From contig CANCYR010000032.1 in NCBI GenBank assembly GCA_947382355.1, positions 1 to 37,444 of the forward strand: a stretch of 37,444 nt of DNA. Direction: 5' to 3'. A program made the position numbers and the translations under genes. Positions 8,135 to 15,591 of the stretch are shown here, one piece after another. The notes beneath the pieces are model-generated. The model was not told the DNA's origin. It saw nothing but the letters and a program-made list of their open reading frames with translations, and made no database searches. This stretch comes from an uncultured Lachnospiraceae bacterium. GTDB lineage: Bacteria; Bacillota; Clostridia; Lachnospirales; Lachnospiraceae. Positions within the stretch are counted from its first letter, which is position 1. Each line of letters starts with the position of its first letter.

Positions 8135-8716
8135 CTATTTCATAAATCCTACGCTTGTATCGCCTGCTGCCATGTGAAACCACACCTTTCCAATAATATC
8201 CTTCCTGTTTACGGCTCCGATATTGCCGGAACGGCTGTCCTCACTGTTATTTACGTTATCTCCAAGCACGAAAAATTCATCACTCCCCAAAGCGATTTCA
8301 TGCTCCGCTATTCCGGAATCCGCAATCTTATCATACTCCATGCCTTCGTACAATGCTCCATTTACATAAAGCTTTCCTTCTTTGATACAGACTTTGTTTC
8401 CCGGAACAGCTACCACTCTTTTCACATAAAAATGGGAATTTTTATTTCCATTGGGAAGGAAGACAATCACATCGCCTGCCCTTGGGGGAAAAATCTTATA
8501 TCCCAGCCGATTCACTAAAATAGACTGCCCGTTATATAACTGGGGCTCCATGGACACTCCAATCACATTTGTTTTCATTCCTATGGAATAAACAAGAACA
8601 AATGCAATCAAAATAGTTGCAAATACAAGAAATATATAACTCCATATTTCATGTATCACACTTGCGCTCAATTTCTTTTTCTTTTTGTAAAAGCTCAGTC
8701 CTTTTCTTTTCGACAT
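8135..8716 (-). CDS. lepB: Signal peptidase I (copy 2)
   Basis: A 193-residue type I signal peptidase with a very basic N-terminus (KRKGLSFYKKKKK) and one membrane anchor (about 27-46). The dyad is S55 (GVSMEP) and K99 (FYVKRVVAVPG), and the LGDNVNNSEDSR box is present. I chose ATG 8716, with GGAG 8 bases upstream. The frame reaches 8779, but that stretch contains the hairpin and U-tract of a terminator-like structure, which argues that it is untranslated. It lies between rplS and rbgA. With copy 1 it gives this organism at least two housekeeping-type peptidases in one operon, possibly with different substrate preferences. Confidence 0.95.
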   Translation of the reverse strand: MSKRKGLSFYKKKKKLSASVIHEIWSYIFLVFATILIAFVLVYSIGMKTNVIGVSMEPQLYNGQSILVNRLGYKIFPPRAGDVIVFLPNGNKNSHFYVKRVVAVPGNKVCIKEGKLYVNGALYEGMEYDKIADSGIAEHEIALGSDEFFVLGDNVNNSEDSRSGNIGAVNRKDIIGKVWFHMAAGDTSVGFMK

Positions 8717-8735
8717 ATTTATTTCTCCAAGTATG

Positions 8736-8767
8736 AAAAAGGGACACTCTACATACGTAAATGTCCC
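8736..8767 (-). terminator. Terminator or attenuator between rplS and lepB
   Basis: On the minus strand GGGACA pairs with TGTCCC (plus 8741-8767, core stem 6 bp, extendable by wobble pairs) and is followed by five U. It lies 35 bases after the rplS stop and ahead of the lepB ribosome site. It probably lets rplS be made in excess over the downstream genes. Confidence 0.6.
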
Positions 8768-8802
8768 ATTCCTTTTCATGATTCAGTGCAGTAATCCCAC
8801 TC

Positions 8803-9150
8803 TTATCTTACTAACTCTTTTACCTTTGCTTTCTTACCTACACGCTCTCTTAAATAGAAAAGCTTTGCACGTCTTACTTTACCTCTTCTTACAACTTCAA
8901 TTTTCTCTACATTTGGAGAATGAAGCGGCCATGTCTTTTCCACGCCTACGCCGTTAGAGGTCTTTCTTACAGTAAAGGTCGCTCTGTTGCTGCCGCCCTG
9001 CTTCTTTAATACTGTTCCTTCAAAAATCTGGATTCTTTCACGGTTTCCTTCTTTGATTTTACCGTAAACCTTTACAGTATCACCAACGTTGAACTGAGGC
9101 ACGTTTTCCTTTAACTGTTCTGCTTCGATGTTTCTGATAATATCATTCAT
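8803..9150 (-). CDS. rplS: 50S ribosomal protein L19
   Basis: A 115-residue protein with the full L19 pattern: [13 protein letters not shown], the [15 protein letters not shown] segment, [28 protein letters not shown] and a basic C-terminal tail [26 protein letters not shown]19 sits at the interface of the two ribosomal subunits. ATG 9150 is preceded by AGGAAGGAGA. It heads the minus-strand housekeeping run. The usual upstream partners in Bacillota (rpsP, rimM, trmD) are not next to it; the neighbouring gene is the secreted protein of the MMPL cluster, so the locus has been rearranged on that side. Confidence 0.98.
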   Translation of the reverse strand: MNDIIRNIEAEQLKENVPQFNVGDTVKVYGKIKEGNRERIQIFEGTVLKKQGGSNRATFTVRKTSNGVGVEKTWPLHSPNVEKIEVVRRGKVRRAKLFYLRERVGKKAKVKELVR

Positions 9151-9226
9151 TGTGTTTCTCCTTCCTGTATGGATGTTCTTAATACTGACTGTAACAGAGG
9201 ACCATCTCTTTTCTCACAACTGTTAT

Positions 9227-9255
9227 ACTTTAGCATATCTTTGAAAAGAATGCAA
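9227..9255 (-). promoter_or_regulatory. Probable rplS promoter
   Basis: Minus strand: -35 TTGCAT (9250-9255), 17-base spacer, -10 TAAAGT (9227-9232) with an upstream TG giving an extended -10. The resulting leader of roughly 70 bases contains TAACAG and CTGTTA, which can pair. L19 autoregulatory leaders are known in Bacillota, but I cannot match this leader to one with confidence. Confidence 0.5.
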
Positions 9256-9281
9256 GAGGGATTCACAGATTTGTCACAGAT

Positions 9282-9318
9282 AAAGTAACAGTTCAGCCCT
9301 CCTTTCAGGCTGTTTTTT
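9282..9318 (+). repeat. GTAACAGTTCAGCC repeat copy, with a plus-oriented terminator-like hairpin
   Basis: The 18 bases AAAGTAACAGTTCAGCCC (9282-9299) are identical to 37092-37109. Here the repeat continues into CAGCC (9294-9298), nine bases, GGCTG (9308-9312) and six T, which reads as an intrinsic terminator on the plus strand although no plus gene is nearby. On the minus strand it follows the stop of the secreted repeat protein and could act as its hairpin end, without a U-tract. Confidence 0.6.
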
Positions 9319-9321
9319 CTT

Positions 9322-11607
9322 TTACTTGACTGCTTCCGTCTTAATCACAAATTTTACTTTTCCGCTGCTGCCCTCCGGCAATGCAGTAAAGGTATTATAA
9401 TTTTCTCCGCATTCTTTCAGCTTTTCCAGACGTTCTAACAGGCTTCCCATATCTCCGTTAAAAGTATCTGTCAGTTTCTGAATACCGTCTTCATCAAACT
9501 GAATCATGCCGCTGTTTAATTCCCCTGCTCCGGATTTCAGCTTTTCCACACCCTCTGCAAACTGTCCGGTTCCTTTGAAAAGGCTATCTGCGCCCTCTGT
9601 AAGCTTTGATGAATTTCCGGTAAGCTTGCTGACTCCTTCTGATAACTTTCCGGCGCCGCTGTCTAACTGCTCCACTCCGTCTTTCAAGGTTCTGCTTTTT
9701 TTATTTAAAGTGGAAGTGCCATCTGAAAGCTGTTCCAGACCTTTTTGCAGGGAAGCGGTTCCTTCTGCAAGTCCCATTACCTTTTCTCCCTTTTCATTTG
9801 TATATCCGTTGATTCCTCTGTTTAATGCTGCTGCACCGGCAGTTACCTGATTTGCACCCTCATTCAGCTTCTGTACATTTCCGGTCAGGTCGCTTTTGGA
9901 TGCTTCTTCTTTGATTGTCTGCAATGCCTGGACAGCTCCCATTGCACCGCCTGCTTTTGCGGAATAATCGCTGATGCTCTGTACATCTGCAGCTACGGTA
10001 GTCTGCAGGCTTCCCAGTCCCGCCTGCACTTCTGCGGCCTTTGCCTGATATGCCTGGCTGTAAGCCGCATATTCCGCACTGTTTGCGGAAACACTGTTTA
10101 ACCGCTGCTGGATTGCCATAAGCTCTCCTACTCTGGTGGCAAAGTCCATCAAATGCCCTTCCAAAGCCTGAGAAGCTGCCCAAGCCGCCTGGGAAGCCGT
10201 CTGGGCATTTGCCTGATTTTCTGCAATGCTTTGGTCCATGGAAGCAAACATGCCTCCCACCCCCTGACTTAATGCAGAAATCCCCTGACTAAGCTGTGCG
10301 GCTCCCTGTGCCAGAGCTGCCGCGCCTGCTGCCGCACCGGGATTTTTTTCGGTTCCGTCTCCCTGATAGCCTTTTACAAGACTGTCTGCTCCTTTTTTTG
10401 CCTCTGCAGCTCCTTTATTTAAGTCACCTACTCCCTTTAACAGGGTGGGCACATTTCCGTTGAGCTTGGAGGTTCCTTCTTTTAATGAACCGATTCCTGA
10501 TGCTAACTGTCCCACTCCGTCTGTATATTCTCTTACTCCTTTGCTTAAACTTCCTGCTCCATCCTTTAAATCTCCGGTTTTTGAATTCAGAGTATCCGCC
10601 CCATCCTTTAAGTCTCCGCTGCCGTCCACTAATTTTCCCGATGCGTCGGAAAGCTCATCCATAGAATCATTTAATTCATCCAGCTTTCCGTCTTTGTTTA
10701 AATTCACATCGCTTAATATGTCGCTCAATACTGCCGACATGGTCATATCCAGAGAAAAGTCCGTTACCTGTGCGCTTACTTCCACATAATCCGGGATTTC
10801 CATATCCGTGTCCAAATCTTCCCCTGAAATTGCAAGACTTTCCTTTAATCCCGGAAACGCCACGCCAACCACCATATCATGGCTTCCTTCTGAAAGCACC
10901 TTTCCGTTTTTCACAGTAACATTTTTAAAATTTTCTGTGGGAAGCATCATGCCGGACAATACGGTAAAGGGCACGTAAATCTCCTCTTCCTTTCCATCTA
11001 TGATAATAGTCTGTTTTTCTTTGTTTACATAATCAAACCTGATTTTTACATTTCCGCTCTGTCCTGCCAGCTTTTCCGGTGCGATTTCCTTATCCTCCAG
11101 ATAATAGGTAATCTTTACGTCCACCGGAACATTTTTATCTGTTTTTCCCTGATAATAAATGTCTTCTCCATCTGCCTGCCAGATAATGGTATTATCGCTG
11201 CCCTTTGTAAAGGTTTCGTCTCCTTTTACATTTTCTATTTCCTGCAAATCGGACATATCGAAAAGCTCCTTTTTGGAGTCCGGGTTTTTCAGCCAGTCGC
11301 TTACTATGACTTCCTTTGCATTTCCTTTTGCATCGCTGATGACATAAACCGTTTCCTCTTTATCCACCTGCTCTTCCTCTGAGCCTTGTGAAATCTGGTT
11401 ATCCAAAACTTTAGAAAGCGCTTCTTCCTGCTCCTGTTCTGCTTCCGTTTCCAAAGCTTCTTCCTGTTCTGCTGCTTCTGTATTTTTTTCCGCATGGACG
11501 CCGTATACGGAAATTGACGATACCAAAAGCGCTGCCGCCAGCACTGCTGCCGTTACCTTCATGGCATGTTTTCCTTTTAGTTTTTGTAACAAATCATTTC
11601 TTTTCAT
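9322..11607 (-). CDS. Secreted heptad-repeat protein of the MMPL cluster (YhgE/Pip-like without membrane anchors)
   Basis: A 761-residue protein with a signal peptide (basic to residue 17, hydrophobic 18-36, likely cut after VHA). An acidic Glu/Gln-rich linker and a beta-rich region (about 85-290) follow. Two long helical tracts come next (about 310-420 and 575-715), built from units such as LKDGADTLN, LSEGVSKLT and LFKGTGQFAEGVEKL: a hydrophobic residue, two or three polar ones, then Gly at about seven-residue spacing. YhgE/Pip and EsaA-type extracellular domains are built the same way, but here I see no C-terminal membrane helices. It follows an MMPL transporter and a TetR gene with no terminator between them, so it probably forms an extracellular rod working with that transporter. 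Function is inferred. Confidence 0.75.
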   Translation of the reverse strand: MKRNDLLQKLKGKHAMKVTAAVLAAALLVSSISVYGVHAEKNTEAAEQEEALETEAEQEQEEALSKVLDNQISQGSEEEQVDKEETVYVISDAKGNAKEVIVSDWLKNPDSKKELFDMSDLQEIENVKGDETFTKGSDNTIIWQADGEDIYYQGKTDKNVPVDVKITYYLEDKEIAPEKLAGQSGNVKIRFDYVNKEKQTIIIDGKEEEIYVPFTVLSGMMLPTENFKNVTVKNGKVLSEGSHDMVVGVAFPGLKESLAISGEDLDTDMEIPDYVEVSAQVTDFSLDMTMSAVLSDILSDVNLNKDGKLDELNDSMDELSDASGKLVDGSGDLKDGADTLNSKTGDLKDGAGSLSKGVREYTDGVGQLASGIGSLKEGTSKLNGNVPTLLKGVGDLNKGAAEAKKGADSLVKGYQGDGTEKNPGAAAGAAALAQGAAQLSQGISALSQGVGGMFASMDQSIAENQANAQTASQAAWAASQALEGHLMDFATRVGELMAIQQRLNSVSANSAEYAAYSQAYQAKAAEVQAGLGSLQTTVAADVQSISDYSAKAGGAMGAVQALQTIKEEASKSDLTGNVQKLNEGANQVTAGAAALNRGINGYTNEKGEKVMGLAEGTASLQKGLEQLSDGTSTLNKKSRTLKDGVEQLDSGAGKLSEGVSKLTGNSSKLTEGADSLFKGTGQFAEGVEKLKSGAGELNSGMIQFDEDGIQKLTDTFNGDMGSLLERLEKLKECGENYNTFTALPEGSSGKVKFVIKTEAVK

Positions 11608-11750
11608 ATTTTTCCATCCTTTCCGCTTGCTGTCTTCTTTTCTACTTCTTTTATCCGCAGCCTTCTGTTTCTTCCTGCCTGTTTCTTCGATTACAAACTA
11701 TTGATGTTTAATATCCCTTACAGCCAGTGAGACATTCTCCATCCTGCCGC

Positions 11751-13826
11751 TTAAGCTGCCAGTTTCTTTTTCTTCATTCCCATAGTCGTGTGGCAAATCA
11801 GCTTATCAAAAACCATCAGCATTGCCGGCAGAACGGTCAGCACCACTATCATGCTGATAATGGCTCCTCTGGACATTAGGGTGCATAAGGAACTTATCAT
11901 ATCAATGTTGGAATAAACTCCCACGCCAAAGGTTGCTGCAAAAAAGCTCAAGGCGCTTACAAATATGGACTGTATAGAGGTCTGATGAGCGATTTCCACA
12001 GCTTCCTTCTTTCCCATTCCCATCATCCTCTCCCGCTTATACCGGTTGGTCATTAAAATGGCATAATCCACAGTTGCCCCTAACTGAATGGTTCCAATAA
12101 CAATGGACGCAATAAAAGGAATTTCCGTTTTCATATAGTACGGAACTGCCATATTGATAAAAATAGCAAATTCTATGGTCGTCACTAAGATGACCGGCAG
12201 GGAAACCGACTTGAACACAATGGCGATAATGATAAAAATAACACCAATGGATACGGCGCTGACCACCTGAAAATCCTTATCGGTAATGGTTATCAGGTCT
12301 TTTGTACAGGGCGCTTCTCCTATGAGCATTCCTTCTCCGTCGTACTTCTTTAAAATGACATTTAATTCATCGCACTGCTTATTTACCTCATCAGACGCCA
12401 CCTTATATTCTGAGCTTACCATCATCATCTGGTAATTTTCATTTTTCAATGTTTCCATCAGTCTGTCCGGAATGAAATCCCTCGGTATGGCAGGACCTAA
12501 TAAAGAATCCATTCCGATAACCGTTTTCACACCCGGCACCAGTTTCATTTCCTCACACATCTTAGAAACTTCTTTTGGTTCCAATGCACTGTCTATCAAC
12601 AGAATATGGGTAGTGTTCATTTCAAATTCTTCGTTCAGCTTTGTATTGGCAACAATGCTTTCCAAATCCTTTGGAAGCGTCTCATCCAGATTGTAATACA
12701 CATCTGTGTTGAAATAGCCGATAACGGCGGGAATCCAAATCAGCACAAAAAGCACTGTAATGACAACATAGTGTTTGGCAACAAACTTTGTGATTCTGAA
12801 TTCCGGTATGAAAGGCTTATGCTTTGTTTTTTCAATTGCCTTGTCAAATATAAGAATCATGGAGGGCAGCACGGTAACACAGCAGACTACGCCGATAATC
12901 ACTCCCTTTGCCATAACGATTCCCAAATCCCTTCCTAATGTAAAGCTCATAAAGCAAAGGGCGATAAAGCCTGCCACCGTAGTGACAGAGCTTCCTACCA
13001 CCGAAGAAATAGTGGCATTGATGGCATTTGCCATAGCCTCATGCTTGGGAACCTGCCCGTTCCTCTGCTCCTCTTCATAGCTGTGCCATAGGAATATGGA
13101 ATAGTCCATGGTAACTCCCAACTGCAGCACTGCGCTTAACGCTTTTGTAATATAGGATATTTCCCCAAGGAAAATGTTGCTTCCCAGATTGTATACAATT
13201 GCCATTCCTATGCTCAGCAAAAAGAACAGGGGAATGATAAAGGAGTCCATTGTAAGGCTCAATACAATGGTGGACAAAATAACTGCAATTACCACATAAA
13301 CAGGCGTTTCTCTGTTGGACAGATTTTTCGTATCGGTTACCACTGCCGACATGCCGCTTAAGAAACACTGCTTTCCTGCAATTTTCCGGATTTCCTCGAT
13401 TGCCTCCATGGTTTCGTCGGAAGACATGGTGGAATCAAATAAAATCAGCATCAGCGTGCAGTCCCCTTTATTAAAGGCTTCCATAATGTTTTCCGGCAGC
13501 AGCTCCGCAGGCATGGATAAATCTGCAAAGCTGTCATACCAGAGAATGTTCTTTACATGTTCTACCTGTTCTAATTGTTCCTTCAGGCTTGAAACATCCT
13601 TATATTCCATGCCCTCCACCATGAACATGGAAAAAGCTCCTGTTCCAAACTGCTTTTCCAAAATGTCCTGTCCCTTCATAGTCTCAATGTCTTTTGGCAG
13701 ATAGGATAGAATATCATAGTTAACTCTTGTATTCACATATCCTATGAAAGAAGGCACCAAAAGCACCAGCCCCATGAGGAAAATCAGAACCCGTGTCTTT
13801 ACGACACCTTTTCCTAACTGTTTCAT
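11751..13826 (-). CDS. MMPL/RND-family transporter
   Basis: A 691-residue pseudo-duplicated membrane protein. Each half has one helix, a large extracytoplasmic loop (about 32-170 and 372-515) and five more helices. The fourth helix of each half carries an Asp-Tyr pair, D241-Y242 (LGVTMDYSIFLWH) and D587-Y588 (LGATVDYAILMTN), matching the proton-relay pairs of mycobacterial MmpL proteins. Proton-driven export of a lipid or other amphiphile is therefore likely; the cargo is unknown. I chose ATG 13826 with GAGG close upstream. A TTG-started frame to 13898 would run through the hairpin at 13877-13900. It is grouped with tetR upstream and the secreted repeat protein downstream (143-base gap). Confidence 0.92.
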   Translation of the reverse strand: MKQLGKGVVKTRVLIFLMGLVLLVPSFIGYVNTRVNYDILSYLPKDIETMKGQDILEKQFGTGAFSMFMVEGMEYKDVSSLKEQLEQVEHVKNILWYDSFADLSMPAELLPENIMEAFNKGDCTLMLILFDSTMSSDETMEAIEEIRKIAGKQCFLSGMSAVVTDTKNLSNRETPVYVVIAVILSTIVLSLTMDSFIIPLFFLLSIGMAIVYNLGSNIFLGEISYITKALSAVLQLGVTMDYSIFLWHSYEEEQRNGQVPKHEAMANAINATISSVVGSSVTTVAGFIALCFMSFTLGRDLGIVMAKGVIIGVVCCVTVLPSMILIFDKAIEKTKHKPFIPEFRITKFVAKHYVVITVLFVLIWIPAVIGYFNTDVYYNLDETLPKDLESIVANTKLNEEFEMNTTHILLIDSALEPKEVSKMCEEMKLVPGVKTVIGMDSLLGPAIPRDFIPDRLMETLKNENYQMMMVSSEYKVASDEVNKQCDELNVILKKYDGEGMLIGEAPCTKDLITITDKDFQVVSAVSIGVIFIIIAIVFKSVSLPVILVTTIEFAIFINMAVPYYMKTEIPFIASIVIGTIQLGATVDYAILMTNRYKRERMMGMGKKEAVEIAHQTSIQSIFVSALSFFAATFGVGVYSNIDMISSLCTLMSRGAIISMIVVLTVLPAMLMVFDKLICHTTMGMKKKKLAA

Positions 13827-13867
13827 AATTTCCTCATCTCTTTTCTGTTTTTTCTGAAAAAGAGTAT

Positions 13868-13900
13868 AAAAAAAAAGATTGAATCTGTTAATATTCAATC
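13868..13900 (-). terminator. Hairpin with U-tract between tetR and the MMPL gene
   Basis: GATTGAAT (13877-13884) and ATTCAATC (13893-13900) form an 8-bp stem with an 8-base loop. On the minus strand it is followed by nine U. It would end or attenuate tetR transcription 40 bases before the transporter ATG. Since there is little room for a promoter after it, it may be an attenuator. Confidence 0.65.
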
Positions 13901-13912
13901 CTTTTTACCTGT

Positions 13913-13929
13913 ATGTACTTCTAATACAT
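13913..13929. promoter_or_regulatory. Candidate TetR operator
   Basis: ATGTA-7-TACAT (13913-13929) is an inverted repeat in the tetR-MMPL spacer. Its size and place suit a TetR-family site controlling the transporter, but there is no independent support. Confidence 0.3.
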
Positions 13930-13981
13930 TTCAACTCTTTTGTCGTCCTGACATAAACAAACCGGAAATATTATCCTGCCC

Positions 13982-14560
13982 TTAAGGCTGTTTCCATTCC
14001 GCAATATCCTCCACCATATCCTTTAAGGATTTGGAAATCACATAGTTGTATACTTCCGCCACTTCCTTCGGAGGAATGACCATATCCGTCTGAATCCATG
14101 TCATCACGATAAAGGTCATGGACAGGGAATAATAATCCGCCAGCTTATCCGGTGTCATCCATTTATGCTTTGCTGTTTTCGTTCCAATCTTATCTACAAG
14201 AAGCTCCAGCAAAATATCCCGTATGCAGTCTCTGACAATATCCTCAAAGGAATTCTGCCCTTCCATTTTGGAAAGCTTTTTGTAAAGCTCTTTCTCCTTA
14301 AGAATGTTGGTGAAAATCAGGAGAATGGCTTCATCAAACATTTCATTCTGCAACAGGGGCCTCATGGGGTCTAAAAGCTCCGTCCGGATAATCCGCTCAA
14401 TGACTTCATATTTATCCTGAAAGTGATTGTAAAAGGTAGGACGGATAACTCCTGCCCCGTCTGTAATATCTTTAATGGTTATTTTGCTGATAGGGACTTC
14501 AAGTGCAATTTTCTTAAAGCTTTCAATCAGCTGCTTATCCACGTCAGCTTTTGCCTGCAA
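13982..14560 (-). CDS. TetR/AcrR-family transcriptional regulator
   Basis: A 192-residue regulator. The N-terminal helix-turn-helix (about 8-55) has the typical KITIKDITDGAGVIRPTFYNHFQDKYEVIERI pattern, in which TFYNHF is the recognition-helix signature. The C-terminal ligand-binding half is helical and ends in WIQTDMVIPPKEVAEVYNYVI, resembling the DhaS/TetR_C_7-like group. The start is TTG 14560, with AGGTG 5 bases upstream. It immediately precedes the MMPL transporter gene and is probably its local regulator, responding to a substrate of the exporter. Transcription into it must come from the short gap after the rpmF terminator or from readthrough, because only about 40 bases separate the two. 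Confidence 0.9.
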   Translation of the reverse strand: MQAKADVDKQLIESFKKIALEVPISKITIKDITDGAGVIRPTFYNHFQDKYEVIERIIRTELLDPMRPLLQNEMFDEAILLIFTNILKEKELYKKLSKMEGQNSFEDIVRDCIRDILLELLVDKIGTKTAKHKWMTPDKLADYYSLSMTFIVMTWIQTDMVIPPKEVAEVYNYVISKSLKDMVEDIAEWKQP

Positions 14561-14598
14561 GCAATCACCTCATTTCCATAGCATCCTACTTTTGGGAA

Positions 14599-14629
14599 TA
14601 AAAAAAGACTTGCCGAAGACCGGAAAGTC
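14599..14629 (-). terminator. rpmF terminator
   Basis: On the minus strand GACTT (14625-14629) pairs with AAGTC (14607-14611), and inside these CCG pairs with CGG around a 5-base loop. A run of seven U follows (14600-14606). It is a good intrinsic terminator for the yceD-rpmF transcript. Confidence 0.8.
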
Positions 14630-14640
14630 CTTATGTCTGC

Positions 14641-14671
14641 AACAGCCTGTAAGCAAAGCCTACAGGCTGTT
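14641..14671. other. Strong hairpin after rpmF, no U-tract
   Basis: AACAGCCTGTA (14641-14651) and TACAGGCTGTT (14661-14671) form a perfect 11-bp stem with a 9-base loop, 10 bases after the rpmF stop. With no U-run it is more likely a 3'-end stabilising hairpin or processing signal ahead of the true terminator. Confidence 0.6.
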
Positions 14672-14681
14672 CATGCTGCAA

Positions 14682-14861
14682 TTAGTCTACGCTGATGATC
14701 TCTTTCTTATTGTAAGAACCACAAGCCTTGCAAACTCTATGAGGCATCATAAGCGCACCGCACTTGCTGCACTTTACCAATGTTGGAGCGCTCATTTTCC
14801 AATTAGCTCTTCTTTTATCTCTTCTACCTTTTGAAGATTTGTTTTTTGGACAGATTGACAT
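14682..14861 (-). CDS. rpmF: 50S ribosomal protein L32
   Basis: A 59-residue basic protein beginning MSICPKNKSSKGRRDKRR, with a WKMSAPTLVKC segment and two CxxC pairs (CSKC and CKAC) that form the L32 zinc ribbon. This is the zinc-binding (C+) form of L32. AAGGAGG lies 7 bases before ATG 14861, inside the last codons of yceD, and only two bases separate the two genes. yceD-rpmF coupling is near-universal in bacteria, so the identification is secure despite the small size. Confidence 0.98.
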   Translation of the reverse strand: MSICPKNKSSKGRRDKRRANWKMSAPTLVKCSKCGALMMPHRVCKACGSYNKKEIISVD

Positions 14862-14863
14862 CG

Positions 14864-15388
14864 TTACACCTCCTTATTCGCATGAAAGATATCTTTAATC
14901 ATTGCCATTCTAGGATCCGGTACGAAGTCATCACATCCGCAATCACCTAGGTTCAGGTCTTTCCCACATTGTTTACAAATGCCTTTGCAGTCTTTCCTGC
15001 ATAAAACCTTCATGGGCAAATTCATCAATATTTCATTGTGGATCAGCTTTTCCGTATCCAGCAGGAAGCCGTTTAAGAAGCTTTTTTCTTCTTTCTGTTC
15101 TTCTGCTGCCTCTATTTCTTCCTTGGAAACGTGCTCTTCAAACTCCAAAGTCAAATCACAGGGTACCTCTTTTAAACATCTGCTACAGCTTGCGGAAAGC
15201 GTAATGTCTATCCTGCCATTCAAAAGCACTTTGCCTTTTTCCACTGCTTTTATGGTAAGGGTAAGCGGGGTTTTCTTTAAAATGGGGTAGCTTTCCAGGC
15301 CGCTTTGAAATATGTCTGCTTCATAAGGAACCTGTTTTTGCTCTGTCTTTTCTTCGGAAGATAACACATCTGTAAGATTTAATAGCAT
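14864..15388 (-). CDS. yceD: YceD (DUF177) family protein
   Basis: A 174-residue protein of the DUF177/YceD family, implicated in 23S rRNA accumulation in E. coli. The N-terminal half is beta-rich. The central SASCSRCLKEVPC segment and the C-terminal cysteine cluster CRKDCKGICKQCGKDLNLGDCGC are typical of Gram-positive members and may bind metal. It ends with the EVPDPR-like FVPDPRMAMIKDIF motif. It is translationally coupled to rpmF (two-base gap) and driven by the consensus promoter just upstream. In related Clostridia ackA usually precedes yceD; here it does not. Confidence 0.94.
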   Translation of the reverse strand: MLLNLTDVLSSEEKTEQKQVPYEADIFQSGLESYPILKKTPLTLTIKAVEKGKVLLNGRIDITLSASCSRCLKEVPCDLTLEFEEHVSKEEIEAAEEQKEEKSFLNGFLLDTEKLIHNEILMNLPMKVLCRKDCKGICKQCGKDLNLGDCGCDDFVPDPRMAMIKDIFHANKEV

Positions 15389-15414
15389 AGTATACTCCTG
15401 TCCACACCTAAGTT

Positions 15415-15443
15415 ATTATACATAGGGCGGGGGTGTTTGTCAA
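15415..15443 (-). promoter_or_regulatory. Consensus sigma-A promoter of yceD-rpmF
   Basis: Minus strand: perfect -35 TTGACA (15438-15443), a 17-base spacer and perfect -10 TATAAT (15415-15420). It lies 27 bases before the yceD ATG and is one of the strongest promoters in the window. Confidence 0.92.
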
Positions 15444-15591
15444 TAATTTTCTTTTCAAGAATTGCTCAAGAATAACTCAACCTCCCCTGCATAAAATTGA
15501 TATGGTGTTTTCCTTTTGGACATGCTATATTTAAATGGTACTTTTACAGGTTACTCGTTCCTTGAAAAGGAACGGACGGAAAGGATTATTT

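Noticed and set aside
9151-9226. L19 leader riboregulator
   Set aside because: Leader length and a possible TAACAG/CTGTTA pairing fit loosely, but I could not match a known leader consensus, so it is only mentioned under the promoter.
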